Shown: positions 1 through 9,074, counted from the stretch's first letter. The stretch: DNA of 64,000 nt from Chitinophaga agrisoli (GCF_008386695.1 NZ_VUOC01000004.1:3386576-3450575); one strand, 5' to 3'. Notes: generated by a model from the letters alone, not told the origin. Numbers and translations are program-made.

Positions 1-1
1 A

Positions 2-376
2 TCAGCCATTGGCCTGGAATACCAGGTACTGGACGATGAACGTCACCCGGACGCCAAGCTGGGCCGTGATGGAGACCGCACCTTGTCCTCCCTGTACGAC
101 CTTATGCCCCGGAAACAAATAAAACAAGCACTCAAACCGATTGGAGAATGGAATAAAGGGCGTATTATTGTGTTCCGAAATAACCATGTGGAGCATTGGC
201 TGAATGGTTTTAAGGTGTTGGAGTATGAACGTGGCTCACAGGAGTTCAAAGACCTGGTGGCCATCAGTAAATATAAAAACTGGAATAATTTCGGACTTTG
301 GCCGGAGGGACATCTCCTGTTACAGGATCATGGTAATGAAGTTTCCTTCCGCAGTCTTCGTATAAAGACATTGTGA
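2..376 (+). CDS. DUF1080 (3-keto-disaccharide hydrolase) family protein, C-terminal part
   Basis: The frame is open from base 2 and ends with TGA at 374-376; the 5' end lies outside the window. The visible 124 residues show the C-terminal half of a DUF1080 jelly-roll domain: [18 protein letters not shown], then [20 protein letters not shown] and the closing [18 protein letters not shown] strand. The same block order (EMQVLDD, GEWNQAKI, ALQDHGHQVWYRDVKI) occurs in the complete paralogue at 39932-40651. The family includes hydrolases that cleave 3-keto-glycosides and is usually exported. A terminator hairpin follows. The substrate cannot be read from this fragment. Confidence 0.85.
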   Translation, partial: SAIGLEYQVLDDERHPDAKLGRDGDRTLSSLYDLMPRKQIKQALKPIGEWNKGRIIVFRNNHVEHWLNGFKVLEYERGSQEFKDLVAISKYKNWNNFGLWPEGHLLLQDHGNEVSFRSLRIKTL

Positions 377-431
377 GACAGCCCTGCTGATCTCATGCAT
401 TAAAGAGTTTTCATTGTTCACTGTTCTATAT

Positions 432-462
432 AAAACATTCCGATTCTTCGGAGTGTTTTTTT
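432..462 (+). terminator. Rho-independent terminator after the DUF1080 gene
   Basis: A 10-12 bp stem with a TTCT loop (left arm AACATTCCGA, right arm TCGGAGTGTT, one G-T pair) runs straight into a run of seven T residues. It lies about 55 bases past the stop of the upstream gene and before the DUF885 gene, so it should separate the two transcripts. Confidence 0.75.
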
Positions 463-527
463 ATTTTTAGCTATAGCCATTCCTGTGTGCATACATGCAT
501 GGCTATGCCCTCACCAAACTACATTCC

Positions 528-2297
528 ATGCAAACAACCAGATCTTACTGCTTATTAACGATCAGCGCAGCCTTGTTATGCGCCTGCGGTACCCGCCAGG
601 AACAACAGGGCAGCAGCGCCGCCGCGGCGGATTCCCTGCATCATATCGTAGACCGCTATTATGATGAAAAGATGCAGCTGTTCCCTATTGAAGCTACATT
701 TAACGGAGAGCATCAATACGACGGCACGTTGAATATTGATATCAGCCAGTCCTTCCGCCAGCACGAAGACAGCGTTGAAACCCGCTACCTGCAGCAGCTG
801 CAGGGCGTAGATACCGCTGCGTTAACGCCTAATGACCGCATCAGCTATGATATGCTGTACCGCGAGCTGAGCATGGCCAAAGAAGGCTTACAGTTCCATG
901 ATGACCTGATGCCTATACATCAGTTCTGGGGCCTTACGCTTACACTGGCGCAACTGGGCTCCGGCACCAGCGCTCAACCATTCAAAACAGCGGATGATTA
1001 CCATAAGTTCATGCAGCGCATGAAAAGTTTTGCCGCATGGGCAGATACCGCTATCGCCAATATGCGCAAAGGCATGGCTACCGGCTATGTGCTGCCTAAA
1101 GCGCTGGTGGTAAAAGTGATCCCGCAATTGAAAGATCTGTCCAAAAAAGATACCGGCAACATCTTTTACAGTCCGCTGAAAACTATGCCCGCCGGCACAG
1201 ATACCGCGCTGCAAACCGCTTACCGCCAGACCATAGAACAGGATGTGTTGCCCGCCTATGACCGGCTGCGCACTTTCATGGAAAAGGAGTACCTGCCCAA
1301 AGCCCGCACCACCAGCGGTATTGGCGGCGTACCGGATGGCAAGGCCTATTATGCCTACCTCATAAAATACTGGACCACCACCAACAGCACGCCGGAAGAA
1401 ATCTTTAATACCGGTCAGCAGGAGGTAGCCCGTATACGCAAAGAGATGGAGGAGGTAAAGAACAGCACCGGCTTTAAAGGCGATCTGCCTGCCTTCTTTG
1501 AGTTTGTGCGGAACGACCCGCAGTTTAAGATCTTTAAAACACCCGCCCAGGTACTGGATTCCTTTAAGGCCATTGAGAACAAGATCATGCCGGGCGTAAA
1601 ACGGATCTACGGCCATTTGCCAAAAACAGGGTTTGAGATCCGGCAAACAGAGGCTTTCCGCGCCGCATCCGCCAGTGCGGAATATATACAGGGCAGCGCA
1701 GACGGCAGCCGTCCGGGCGCATTCTATGTGCCCATCCTGGACGCCAAAAAGTTCAGTTATGTAGGCATGGAATCCCTGTTCCTGCATGAGGCCATTCCCG
1801 GTCACCATTTCCAGATCTCCCTGCAGCAGGAGAACGATTCCCTGCCTAAATTCCGCCGCTTTAGCTGGATAGGCGCCTATGGCGAAGGGTATGCGCTGTA
1901 TTGCGAAAGCCTGGGTAAAGAGCTGGGTTTATATACCAATCCCTACATGTACTTTGGGCGGCTGAGCGATGAGATCCACCGCGCCATCCGCCTGGTGGTG
2001 GATGTAGGTATGCACGCCAAAGGCTGGAGCCGTGAAGAGGCGCTTAAATACATGCTGGATAATGAGCCTGCCTCAGAGGCGGAAGCCATTGCGGAAATAG
2101 AGCGTTATATGGCCATTCCGGGCCAGGCCCTCTCCTACAAGACCGGCGAGCTGAAGATCCGGGAGCTGCGCAAAAAGTATGAGCAGCAGCTGGGCAGTCA
2201 GTTCAGTCTGAAGGATTTTCATGATGAATTGCTCAGGGATGGTTGCGTACCGCTGAGCGTGCTGGAGCAAAAAATGAAGCGGAAATTTGAGAAATAA
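528..2297 (+). CDS. DUF885 family lipoprotein, putative zinc metallopeptidase-like
   Basis: This is a 589-residue protein of the DUF885 family, exported and probably anchored as a lipoprotein. The ATG at 528 was chosen over the upstream ATG at 495 because it opens directly on a signal peptide (MQTTRSYCLLTISAALLCAC) with the lipobox Cys at residue 20. The motif HEAIPGHHFQ near residue 420 matches the HExxxxxHF signature of this family and suggests a metal-dependent hydrolase; a downstream Glu-rich helix (YGEGYALYCESLG) is also typical. The length is normal for the family (about 580-600). It stands alone between two terminators. The physiological substrate of the family is poorly known, so peptidase activity is inferred from the motif. 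Confidence 0.9.
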   Translation: MQTTRSYCLLTISAALLCACGTRQEQQGSSAAAADSLHHIVDRYYDEKMQLFPIEATFNGEHQYDGTLNIDISQSFRQHEDSVETRYLQQLQGVDTAALTPNDRISYDMLYRELSMAKEGLQFHDDLMPIHQFWGLTLTLAQLGSGTSAQPFKTADDYHKFMQRMKSFAAWADTAIANMRKGMATGYVLPKALVVKVIPQLKDLSKKDTGNIFYSPLKTMPAGTDTALQTAYRQTIEQDVLPAYDRLRTFMEKEYLPKARTTSGIGGVPDGKAYYAYLIKYWTTTNSTPEEIFNTGQQEVARIRKEMEEVKNSTGFKGDLPAFFEFVRNDPQFKIFKTPAQVLDSFKAIENKIMPGVKRIYGHLPKTGFEIRQTEAFRAASASAEYIQGSADGSRPGAFYVPILDAKKFSYVGMESLFLHEAIPGHHFQISLQQENDSLPKFRRFSWIGAYGEGYALYCESLGKELGLYTNPYMYFGRLSDEIHRAIRLVVDVGMHAKGWSREEALKYMLDNEPASEAEAIAEIERYMAIPGQALSYKTGELKIRELRKKYEQQLGSQFSLKDFHDELLRDGCVPLSVLEQKMKRKFEK

Positions 2298-2307
2298 AGC
2301 CAATAAC

Positions 2308-2347
2308 ACAAAAGGGTAATGGAATTTGATCCGTTACCCTTTTGTTT
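2308..2347 (+). terminator. Rho-independent terminator after the DUF885 gene
   Basis: A near-perfect inverted repeat (ACAAAAGGGTAA paired with TTACCCTTTTGT, plus an inner GG/CC pair) is followed by TTTTT. It starts 10 bases after the DUF885 stop codon. Confidence 0.85.
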
Positions 2348-2726
2348 TTATCTAAAGCAGCCTGTTTCGTATATATTACAATTTTAACAATGCATTGTTT
2401 TGTTCCCAATTTCACTTCATATCTGTGAGCGAACTGTTAAAATTAATGCCCATCAATCTCAACATTAACAATTTAATCATCTCCATTTACGAAAAGATAC
2501 TTAAATTTATATAACTATACAGGGATCAGATAACAGGGAACACCCAGGTCAAAAGTGGATTGGCCATATCTTTCAGGACTTAGACTTACAACTCTCAGCC
2601 ACGCTTTATTAACTATGAAACGCCGCTGACTGTTAACCACAGTCAATCAAGCTTTCGACCGCGCTACTTATCAGGGTTTGTGACGTAGGCGCAAACCGAT
2701 TTTTAACTGCTTAACCTTGGGGTATT
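2348..2726. other. Intergenic stretch without a recognised gene
   Basis: This AT-rich leader sits between the DUF885 terminator and the MmcQ/YjbR gene. I see no coding frame, tRNA or known riboswitch here. It must hold the promoter of the downstream gene, but no convincing TTG/TAnnTTTG pair was found. Confidence 0.5.
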
Positions 2727-3077
2727 ATGTTAGATCTTACATTTAATTACTGCTTGTCCTTCCCGGGCGTAACGGCAGAAGAAAAGTGGGATGAAGAGAT
2801 GTGTTTTTCAGTAGGGGAAAAGCTGTTTTGCTCTGTGCGGGTAGATCCGCCTTACAAGCTATCCTTTAAATGCACGCCGGGTGAGTTTCACCGGCTGATC
2901 GCCCATCCGGGGATCGTGCCCATGCCTTACCTGGCAAGGTATCACTGGGTACAGGTAAAACATCCCGCCTCCCTGGAGTGGAACGAGCTGCAAGGCTTCA
3001 TCCAACAGGCGTATGACCTGGTGGTGAACACCCTGCCGCCGGAAGAGCGGGATGCTATACTTAAAGCAAAAGTTTGA
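2727..3077 (+). CDS. MmcQ/YjbR family protein
   Basis: A 116-residue single-domain protein of the MmcQ/YjbR (CyaY-like fold) family. Family hallmarks visible are the N-terminal CLSFPGVTAEEKWDEEMCF segment, the F(C/S)SVRVDPPYKLSFKCTPGEF strands, and PYLARYHWVQVKHP followed by a C-terminal helix (IQQAYDLVVNTLP). Members have been described as double-wing DNA-binding proteins, but function is unproved for most. Length is normal and there is no signal peptide, so it should be cytoplasmic. It is convergent with the Gfo/Idh/MocA gene, with 66 bases between the stops and no clear hairpin there. No operon partner is visible. Confidence 0.85.
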   Translation: MLDLTFNYCLSFPGVTAEEKWDEEMCFSVGEKLFCSVRVDPPYKLSFKCTPGEFHRLIAHPGIVPMPYLARYHWVQVKHPASLEWNELQGFIQQAYDLVVNTLPPEERDAILKAKV

Positions 3078-3143
3078 TCTGTTTTAGAAAAACGAATGCC
3101 TGAACTGTTTCCAGCCCTAGATGATCCATCTTACTGAGCTTTG

Positions 3144-4484
3144 CTATACCTTAGGCTCCCAACCCTTCTCATAAGACCTGCCCCACAGTTTTGCCGCATC
3201 GCTATCATCGAGGATGTGCCCGTTGCTGGGATCGCAGTGTAAGATCCGTCCAACGCGCTGGGAGATGTTTGCCAGATGGCATAACATCACGGAAGTATGG
3301 CCGGTTGCTATCTCTGCATTCAGTTTAGCCTTACCGCGGATGCTTTCCAGGAAATTGCTGATATGGATAGCATCCAGGAATTCGCCTGCAGGGCTTACCA
3401 CGTTGGTCACGTTCTGATCCCCATGATTCTGCTGCTTTACTTCCTTCACCACCTTGCCTTTAAAGTCTACGATCTTGTAGCTGTCGCCACCGGTGTTGTA
3501 CAGGGCGCCGTTTTCGCCAAAGATGGTAAAACCACGGCCGCTGCCTTCCAGCTCAAAAGGATGACAGCTGCGGGCTTCCCAGGAGATGGATTTGCCGCCT
3601 TCAAACTCGAAGTTCACCGTTTGGGTATCCGGCGTTTCCCAGTCATCTTTAGGATAAGCGTAACGGCCGCCAGCGGATGTTACCTTGGTAGGGAACGTTA
3701 CATCCAGGAACCAGCGCATACAATCCAGCTCATGGGTACCGTTGTTACATGCTTCGCCGGTACCCCAATGCCAGCGCCAGTGCCAGTTATAGTGCACGAT
3801 ATTGTCCAGGTAATCTTTACGGGGGGCGGGGCCCTGCCACAGATCCCAGTTAAGGGTAGATGGCACCGCTATCTTTTTACCGATGCCGATAGGCTGCCGG
3901 TTGTTTACATACCAGCCACGGGCATAATATACCTTGCCAATAGCGCCATCCCGTACTTCTTTTACCGCCTGGGTAAGGTTAGGCCAGGAGCGGCGCTGGC
4001 TGCCCATCTGCACCAGTCTGTTATGTTTGCGGGCTGCCTGTACCAGTAACTCGCCTTCGTGGGGGTTCTGGCTGCATGGTTTCTCTACGTACACATGTTT
4101 GCCGGCAGCGGTGGCCATGATAGCGGCCGGGGCATGCCAGTGGTCCGGCGCAGCTACGAACAGCGCGTCAAAATCCTTGCGCTCCAGCAGCTTGCGGATA
4201 TCTTTGATCACTTCCGGCTTGCGCTGCTGGCCGCCGGGGCCTGCGATGGCTTTCAGGCCTTTATCAATGGCGCCGTCTTCTACATCGCATATATAGGCGA
4301 TCTCTGCGCCGGGCAGTTTGGCTGCTACCTGTGCCAGCCAGTTACCGCGGGAGTTTACGCCCATTACTGCCAGCACTACCTTGTTGCTGGGGGCCTGCTG
4401 CCCAAATACCGGGAAGTTGAGGTAAGTAAGGCCGGCTCCCATGCCTGCCATGGCGCCGGTTTTCAGGAAATCTCGTCTTTTCAT
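3144..4484 (-). CDS. Gfo/Idh/MocA family oxidoreductase, Tat-exported
   Basis: A 446-residue NAD(P)-dependent sugar oxidoreductase-like protein. It opens with a twin-arginine signal (MKRRDFLKTGAMAGMGAG), so it is likely exported already folded with its cofactor. A Rossmann nucleotide-binding region follows (VVLAVMGVNSRGNWLA), with the family motif GKHVYVEKPCSQNPHEG near residue 130, then the alpha/beta substrate domain (NWHWRWHWGTGEACNNGTHELDCMRWFLD is broken here into NWHWRWHWGTGE and NGTHELDCMRWF). Periplasmic members of this type often act on glycosides or 3-keto sugars in Bacteroidota. It stands about 660 bases from eboF on the same strand; nothing ties it functionally to ebo. Substrate unknown. 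Confidence 0.9.
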   Translation of the reverse strand: MKRRDFLKTGAMAGMGAGLTYLNFPVFGQQAPSNKVVLAVMGVNSRGNWLAQVAAKLPGAEIAYICDVEDGAIDKGLKAIAGPGGQQRKPEVIKDIRKLLERKDFDALFVAAPDHWHAPAAIMATAAGKHVYVEKPCSQNPHEGELLVQAARKHNRLVQMGSQRRSWPNLTQAVKEVRDGAIGKVYYARGWYVNNRQPIGIGKKIAVPSTLNWDLWQGPAPRKDYLDNIVHYNWHWRWHWGTGEACNNGTHELDCMRWFLDVTFPTKVTSAGGRYAYPKDDWETPDTQTVNFEFEGGKSISWEARSCHPFELEGSGRGFTIFGENGALYNTGGDSYKIVDFKGKVVKEVKQQNHGDQNVTNVVSPAGEFLDAIHISNFLESIRGKAKLNAEIATGHTSVMLCHLANISQRVGRILHCDPSNGHILDDSDAAKLWGRSYEKGWEPKV

Positions 4485-5052
4485 CCGTGTTGTGTTTTAT
4501 TTCGTGGTATGTTGTTTACTGTCTGTTGTGATGGCTTGTGTACCAGTTTACGAATATCTACATTTTAATTGCAGCCGCTGTGTTAATGGCGGTTACAATC
4601 GGTTGCAAAAGATACGGCAACAAGGGAGATAAATGCAAATTATTAATGATGAGCGTACTGTAGAGGCGACGAATAGCAGGACATATGGCTCTGTGAGCTC
4701 ACCAGCAGATCACTATCGCCCAATCCGGCAGCGCTATGCCGGCAATGTTCCTCTGGGCTAATGCGGATGGGCATAGGCTATGCCGGCAGTGTTCCTCCGT
4801 GGGGCTGCGCCTGCCGCGGTTGGCTGTTTGGCAAGTAGGCTGTAGGAGCCGCGCCAGCCAAGGCCCCACTGAGGAACCTGCCGGCAACGCGGTATGCACG
4901 TCAGGCGAGAGGGGTTTTACGGGTTAGGCGGGAGCCTTGTCATGGGTTAGGCGTGAGGTGCGGCAGATGAGTTCAGGGGATGACTCTAGGGCATGAGTCC
5001 AGCGGTGTAGAGGGATGGCGATGGGGCTGGATCTTTAATGGATGGCAGGGGT
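4485..5052. other. GC-rich intergenic stretch with repeats, no gene
   Basis: No credible gene is seen between the Gfo/Idh/MocA gene and the ebo terminator. Open frames of 63-66 codons exist on both strands, but they look like GC-rich background without any domain. The stretch 4733-4887 is a compound repeat, listed separately. From about 4900 to 5050 the plus strand is unusually G-rich (many GGG, GGCG and GATGG words) and unlike the neighbouring genes. Confidence 0.5.
4733..4887. repeat. Compound direct and inverted repeat, GC-rich
   Basis: The word GCTATGCCGGCAATGTTCCT at 4733 recurs with one change (CAG for CAA) at 4777, a 44-base offset. A third, inverted copy at 4864-4887 reads on the minus strand as TTGCCGGCAGGTTCCTCAGT, matching the second copy. 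Together the second and third copies form arms of a large potential hairpin, with inner pairing between GGTTGGCTG and CAGCCAAGG-like words. It resembles a REP/BIME-type palindromic unit in architecture; family membership is not known. Confidence 0.6.
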
Positions 5053-5085
5053 AAAAAAATGCCCCCCGGCCTGTTTGCCGGGAGG
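5053..5085 (-). terminator. Rho-independent terminator after eboDEF
   Basis: On the minus strand a stem GCCTCCCGGC / GCCGGGGGGC with loop AAACAG is followed by ATTTTTTT. It lies about 65 bases past the eboF stop, which marks the end of the eboD-eboE-eboF transcript. Confidence 0.8.
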
Positions 5086-5148
5086 CTATAATATTATTGC
5101 ATCATCAATATCGTTACATCATCATCGATAGCATTCTATCCAATATCA

Positions 5149-6513
5149 TTACATCATCGTATTCCAGATAGTGCCGTAAACATCCGTCGCCTGCAGCTGT
5201 TGCGCTGCCTGGGCGGTAGGCGTGATCAGCACGGGATGGTAGGCAGGATCAGCCGGGAGGCGGCCATGCGAGCCTTTGATAAGTGTGGCATCCAGCGGTA
5301 TCACATCCATGAGGTAGCGGAAGCCCATTTTCTTCTTTAGCAGCTTGCCTACGATCTTAGCCTTTACCATGGGATCTGCAGGGTTCAGGAACATTTCTAC
5401 CGGGTCATAACCGGGTTTACGGTGGATGTCTACGATACGGGCGAAATCCGGCGCCTTGTTATCTTCCAGCCAGTAGTAGTAGGTGAACCAGCTGTTGCTG
5501 TCTGCTACTACCACAAACTCACCGCTGCGTTCATGGTGCAGGTGATGGGCGCGTTTGCCCTCCCGATCCAGCACCATTTCTACACCGGGTATATTTTCCA
5601 AAATGTTGCGCACTTTTCTGGCGCAACGGGGATCGTTGATATAGATATGCGCCAGCTGGTGATCCGCTACTGCAAAGGCCTGTGAAGCGCCGGGATCCAG
5701 CAGTTCCAGTCCTCTTTCAACACGTATCTGCAGCAGGCCTTCCTGCCGAAGTACACGGTTAATGTGCACTGGATTATTCACCGGCGATATGCCGTATTCA
5801 GAGAGTATGATGACCTGCGCGCCTTTCTGTTCGTAAAAGCTGACCAGCTGTTTGCAAACGGCGTCTACCTCCTGCAGCTCTTTGCTGATGCGGGAGAGAT
5901 CCGGTCCGAATTTCTGCAGGCAGTAGTCCAGGTGGGGCAGGTAAATAAGCGTGAGCGTGGGATCGTAGAGGTTGTCTGTTACCTGGGAGGCGTCCGCTAT
6001 CCACTGGGTGGATTTAATGTTGGCACCGGGCCCCCAGAACTGGAATAAAGGGAACTGCCCCAGTTCTTTTTGCAGTTGGTCCCGCAGGGAAGCGGGGTGG
6101 GCATAGCAGTCCGGCATCTTGCGCCCGTCTGACAGGTATTGCGGGCGGGGCGTTACGGAGTAGTCTGCGGAGGAGTACATATTGTACCACCAGAACATCT
6201 TGGCGCAGGTAAAATCCGGCTGCAGGCGGCTGGCTTTTTCCCAGATCTTCTCTGCCTGTACCAGCTTATTGGATTGTTTCCAGAATTTCACTTCGCAATC
6301 CTCGCGGTCGTACCAGCCATTGCCAACAATGCCATGGTCTGCGGGCCATTTACCGGTTACATAGGTGCTTTGTACGGCGGTTGTCACGGCGGGTAACATA
6401 GGTGTAACCGTTGACAAGTGGTTCCGCTGTACGTACTGCTGCAAGAATGGAGTATGCTCGCCTATTACGGATGTAGAAAGTCCAACTACATCCAACACAA
6501 CTGTTTTTCTCAT
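5149..6513 (-). CDS. eboF: EboF, nucleotide pyrophosphatase/phosphodiesterase-type alkaline phosphatase superfamily protein
   Basis: A 454-residue protein without a signal peptide, so cytoplasmic. It belongs to the type I phosphodiesterase / nucleotide pyrophosphatase branch of the alkaline phosphatase superfamily. The first metal Asp (VVLDVVGLS, D8) and the nucleophile region (MLPAVTTAVQSTYVTG, Thr44/45) are visible, as are TYVTGKWPADHGIVGNGWYD and the C-terminal HGRLPADPAYHPVLI. It is the last gene after eboD and eboE, 55 bases from eboE, and the gene order and family identify it as EboF. The ebo cluster has been linked to moving a scytonemin precursor to the periplasm in Nostoc punctiforme; the reaction of EboF itself is unknown. 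The C-terminus ends in MM, and the 3' end sequence (AATATCATTACATCATC) is nearly repeated 35 bases downstream. Confidence 0.88.
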   Translation of the reverse strand: MRKTVVLDVVGLSTSVIGEHTPFLQQYVQRNHLSTVTPMLPAVTTAVQSTYVTGKWPADHGIVGNGWYDREDCEVKFWKQSNKLVQAEKIWEKASRLQPDFTCAKMFWWYNMYSSADYSVTPRPQYLSDGRKMPDCYAHPASLRDQLQKELGQFPLFQFWGPGANIKSTQWIADASQVTDNLYDPTLTLIYLPHLDYCLQKFGPDLSRISKELQEVDAVCKQLVSFYEQKGAQVIILSEYGISPVNNPVHINRVLRQEGLLQIRVERGLELLDPGASQAFAVADHQLAHIYINDPRCARKVRNILENIPGVEMVLDREGKRAHHLHHERSGEFVVVADSNSWFTYYYWLEDNKAPDFARIVDIHRKPGYDPVEMFLNPADPMVKAKIVGKLLKKKMGFRYLMDVIPLDATLIKGSHGRLPADPAYHPVLITPTAQAAQQLQATDVYGTIWNTMM

Positions 6514-6568
6514 AGAGCCTTATATATGAGCGTTAATACAAATCCACCCCAAAGCTATGATGTGTGCG

Positions 6569-7780
6569 TCACAATTCCAACTGTTGCTTTACCCAGGTCA
6601 GTTCGCGGGCAATGGATTGGTCCATTGGCAACTTCAGATCTGCCGGCAGCACTTCCCAGGTGTAAGTCTCCACTTCCATATGCGCCGTAAAGGCCTGTTG
6701 CTGCTGTAAAGCCAGCACCTCGCGTATATCTTCCTGCGTGGCAGACAGCAGCCCGTAATGATCTATAAACAAAGGTACATGAAAGTGGGAGCGCCATTCC
6801 AGTACCTGCGGGTTCTCCGCATCTGCCAGGGCTTCCGGGAGATCAGGATAATGTTGAATACCGGCAGCAGTGCGGGCTAATACCTGGTGCAAATAAATTG
6901 GTTCATTAAAGGCGCGGAAAGCGGCTATCACGGCGTTCCGCTTCGGGGTACCGGCAGCCGGTAAGGCGGCCTTGAGGGCAGCGCTGATCTGCAGCTTGCC
7001 TATTTTAAGGCCATGCTCCCGCATGGTGGCCAATACCTGTGCCGGTTGCTCGTATGCCAGCGCAAAATGGCAAACATCGTAGCATAACTGCACATGATCC
7101 TTGATCATATCTGCCGCTTCTGCTGCGGTTACGCCCAGCTTATCTTCCAGGAAGGGAATGCCGGCGGGCAGCAGGCGCTGAAAATACCAGTGTATATATT
7201 CCTGTGAGTTCTCCAGCAGGCCATCCGGTTCCGGCTCAATATCAATATGCAGCAAAGGCCCGCCGTTGCGGCGGATGCGCGCCAGTTGCTCCACTACCAG
7301 CAGCAGGTTAAGGGTGCCGCTTTCTGTTACGGAATTCACTTCCTCTTCACAACGCGCCCAGAACTTGTAAGACAGGGGCGATGTGGAAATGCTGCCTTCC
7401 ATCCCTTCCGGCAGCAGGGCCGCCAGCAGGCGGAACAGGCGGATGGTATAGATTACGCGGTCTGCCTGGGTCCAATCCGGTACATGTACCTGGTCCTTCA
7501 CTTTTACATGATGGAAACCGCCATAGGGGAAACCATTCATGGTAAACACATAACAATCCTGTTCTTTAAGCCATTGTTTAAAGGCCGTTAGCTGCTCCTC
7601 TTTGCTCAGTTCCAGGCTGGCCTTATTAGACAGCCGTAAACCAATGCCAAAGGGCTGGGAAGGGCTTAAAACGGCCTTTACCAGGGGTATATGCTGCCGG
7701 AGCTGTTTAAAGTGCTCATCCCAACCTTCGCCGGGATGTATGTTAGTGCAGTAAGTAAGGTGTCCGTGGTTTGTGCGCAT
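6569..7780 (-). CDS. eboE: EboE, metabolite traffic protein, TIM-barrel sugar isomerase-like
   Basis: A 403-residue cytoplasmic protein. Its opening (HLTYCTNIHPGEGWDEHF) and the LSPSQPFGIGLRLSNKASLEL segment are typical of the EboE family, a xylose isomerase-like TIM barrel related to sugar phosphate isomerases. Possible metal ligands are seen in LLHIDIEPEPDG, LCYDVCHFA and LKIGKLQISAALK, the positions where the barrel family carries Glu/Asp/His. It lies between eboD (39 bases upstream) and eboF (55 bases downstream), all on one strand. A heptamer array (7795-7829) fills the space before it and runs into the end of eboD. The substrate is unknown; a cyclic polyol or sugar-like intermediate made by EboD is a reasonable guess only. 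Confidence 0.88.
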   Translation of the reverse strand: MRTNHGHLTYCTNIHPGEGWDEHFKQLRQHIPLVKAVLSPSQPFGIGLRLSNKASLELSKEEQLTAFKQWLKEQDCYVFTMNGFPYGGFHHVKVKDQVHVPDWTQADRVIYTIRLFRLLAALLPEGMEGSISTSPLSYKFWARCEEEVNSVTESGTLNLLLVVEQLARIRRNGGPLLHIDIEPEPDGLLENSQEYIHWYFQRLLPAGIPFLEDKLGVTAAEAADMIKDHVQLCYDVCHFALAYEQPAQVLATMREHGLKIGKLQISAALKAALPAAGTPKRNAVIAAFRAFNEPIYLHQVLARTAAGIQHYPDLPEALADAENPQVLEWRSHFHVPLFIDHYGLLSATQEDIREVLALQQQQAFTAHMEVETYTWEVLPADLKLPMDQSIARELTWVKQQLEL

Positions 7781-7794
7781 GGTAAAAATAGCGG

Positions 7795-7829
7795 TTAGCA
7801 GTTAGCCGTTAGTTTTTAGCTATTGGCTG
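7795..7829. repeat. TTAGCNN heptamer array between eboE and eboD
   Basis: Five heptamers follow one another with strict 7-base period: TTAGCAG, TTAGCCG, TTAGTTT, TTAGCTA, TTGGCTG. The last units overlap the final codons of eboD, so the array helps to encode its C-terminus. The same family occurs at 41416-41590 and 42681-42708. Confidence 0.75.
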
Positions 7830-9001
7830 ACAACGGTTAACTGTTTTAATATATCGCCTGCCTGTTGCAGCAGGGTTACATCCATATCGTTTATTTCTGC
7901 CCCTTGCCCTATTGCCTTTAACAGGCAGATGGTGAGGCGGCCGCCCAGGTGCTCGCGGAACTCCTCCAGGCCCTTGATCACCGGGGAGGTAGCGCCCGCC
8001 TGCATATCCAGCAACGGATGGTATAACGGCAATCCCATTTGCTGCAGCAAGTGCAGGATGCGTTCCATAGACGGTTTATCCAGCCAGCCTATCAGGTTGG
8101 CGTATACGCTGTCCAGCGCAATACCAATAGATACGGCCTCGCCGTGGCGTAAGGAGAAGTTGGTGAGCTGCTCCAGCTTATGGGCGCTCCAATGCCCAAA
8201 ATCCAGCGGGCGGGAAGAACCGCTCTCAAACGGATCGCCGCCACCGCCAATATGTTGCATATGCAGCTCCGCACAACGGAATACCAGTTTTTGCATGGCG
8301 TCCATATCACGGGCGGCCAGTGCGGTGGCCGCTCCTTCCATCCATTCAAAGAAGGCGGCGTCTTTGATAAGGGCCACTTTTACGGCTTCCACCATACCGG
8401 CGCGCCAATCGCGGGCATCCAGGGTGGTGAGGAAATGCGCATCATTGAATACGGCTGCCGGTGGCGCAAAAGCCCCCAGGAAATTCTTTTTGCCTTTGAA
8501 ATTGATCCCGTTCTTCACCCCTACCCCGGAATCGTTCTGGGACAATACGGTAGTAGGGATCCGGATATGCCGTACCCCGCGGTGGGATACCGCGGCGGCA
8601 AACCCCACCAGGTCCAGCACGGAACCGCCGCCAATGCCTATCACAAAGGAGTGGCGGTCTATGGCATATTTATCAATAGCGTCTACTAAGCGGAAAAATA
8701 GCGCTTCGTCGTTCTTACAGGCCTCCCCGCCAGGTATCACGATGATCTCCGGCGCCAGCTCCACCTCCTTAACGGCCTGGAAATAAGCGCTTACCTGCGC
8801 TTGCAGGTAGGGATGCGATTGCCATACGCCATCATCCGCTACCACCAGCAAACGCTTGCGGTAATGCGGGCTGGCCTGCTCCCGCAGCCAGGCTGCGAGT
8901 TGGGTATTGGTGGGTTCAAATATGTGATCTGAAAAAAAGACCCGGTAGGCATAGTTTACCTGGAACGACTGTTGGATATAGTTGCTGATCTGCATCTTCA
9001 C
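7820..9001 (-). CDS. eboD: EboD, 3-dehydroquinate synthase-like sugar-phosphate cyclase
   Basis: A 393-residue member of the sugar phosphate cyclase family, close in pattern to AroB but longer at the N-terminus. It shows the NAD-binding glycine run (GIGGGSVLDLVGFAAAV, about residue 124), the RIPTTVLSQNDSGVGVKNGIN block, and the metal-binding His motifs GHWSAHKLEQ (about 268) and RHGEAVSIGI (about 285). Within the ebo cluster this enzyme is thought to make a cyclic intermediate rather than serve aromatic amino acid synthesis. It is the first gene of the eboDEF half, divergent from the histidine kinase gene. The start at 9001 or two codons later are equally possible. A TAnnTTTG-like element lies 35 bases upstream. 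Confidence 0.9.
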   Translation of the reverse strand: MKMQISNYIQQSFQVNYAYRVFFSDHIFEPTNTQLAAWLREQASPHYRKRLLVVADDGVWQSHPYLQAQVSAYFQAVKEVELAPEIIVIPGGEACKNDEALFFRLVDAIDKYAIDRHSFVIGIGGGSVLDLVGFAAAVSHRGVRHIRIPTTVLSQNDSGVGVKNGINFKGKKNFLGAFAPPAAVFNDAHFLTTLDARDWRAGMVEAVKVALIKDAAFFEWMEGAATALAARDMDAMQKLVFRCAELHMQHIGGGGDPFESGSSRPLDFGHWSAHKLEQLTNFSLRHGEAVSIGIALDSVYANLIGWLDKPSMERILHLLQQMGLPLYHPLLDMQAGATSPVIKGLEEFREHLGGRLTICLLKAIGQGAEINDMDVTLLQQAGDILKQLTVVSQ

Positions 9002-9035
9002 AAGCTCCTTTCTGTTGGATTAATGGTTCAAAGTA

Positions 9036-9043
9036 CAAAAATA
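9036..9043 (-). promoter_or_regulatory. Possible -7 element of eboDEF
   Basis: On the minus strand this reads TATTTTTG, matching the Bacteroidota TAnnTTTG -7 consensus, 35 bases before the eboD start. No good TTG is found at the expected -33 spacing, so this is only a candidate. Confidence 0.35.
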
Positions 9044-9074
9044 TCCTAAAACCCTCATATGTAACCGTATTATT

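Noticed and set aside
888-1808. A 306-codon minus-strand frame inside the DUF885 gene
   Set aside because: It is antisense to a well-supported lipoprotein with a metal motif and has no recognisable features.
4699-4927. Short open frames on both strands (63-66 codons) in the gap before eboF
   Set aside because: They overlap each other and a GC-rich repeat, and show no signal peptide, domain or start context.
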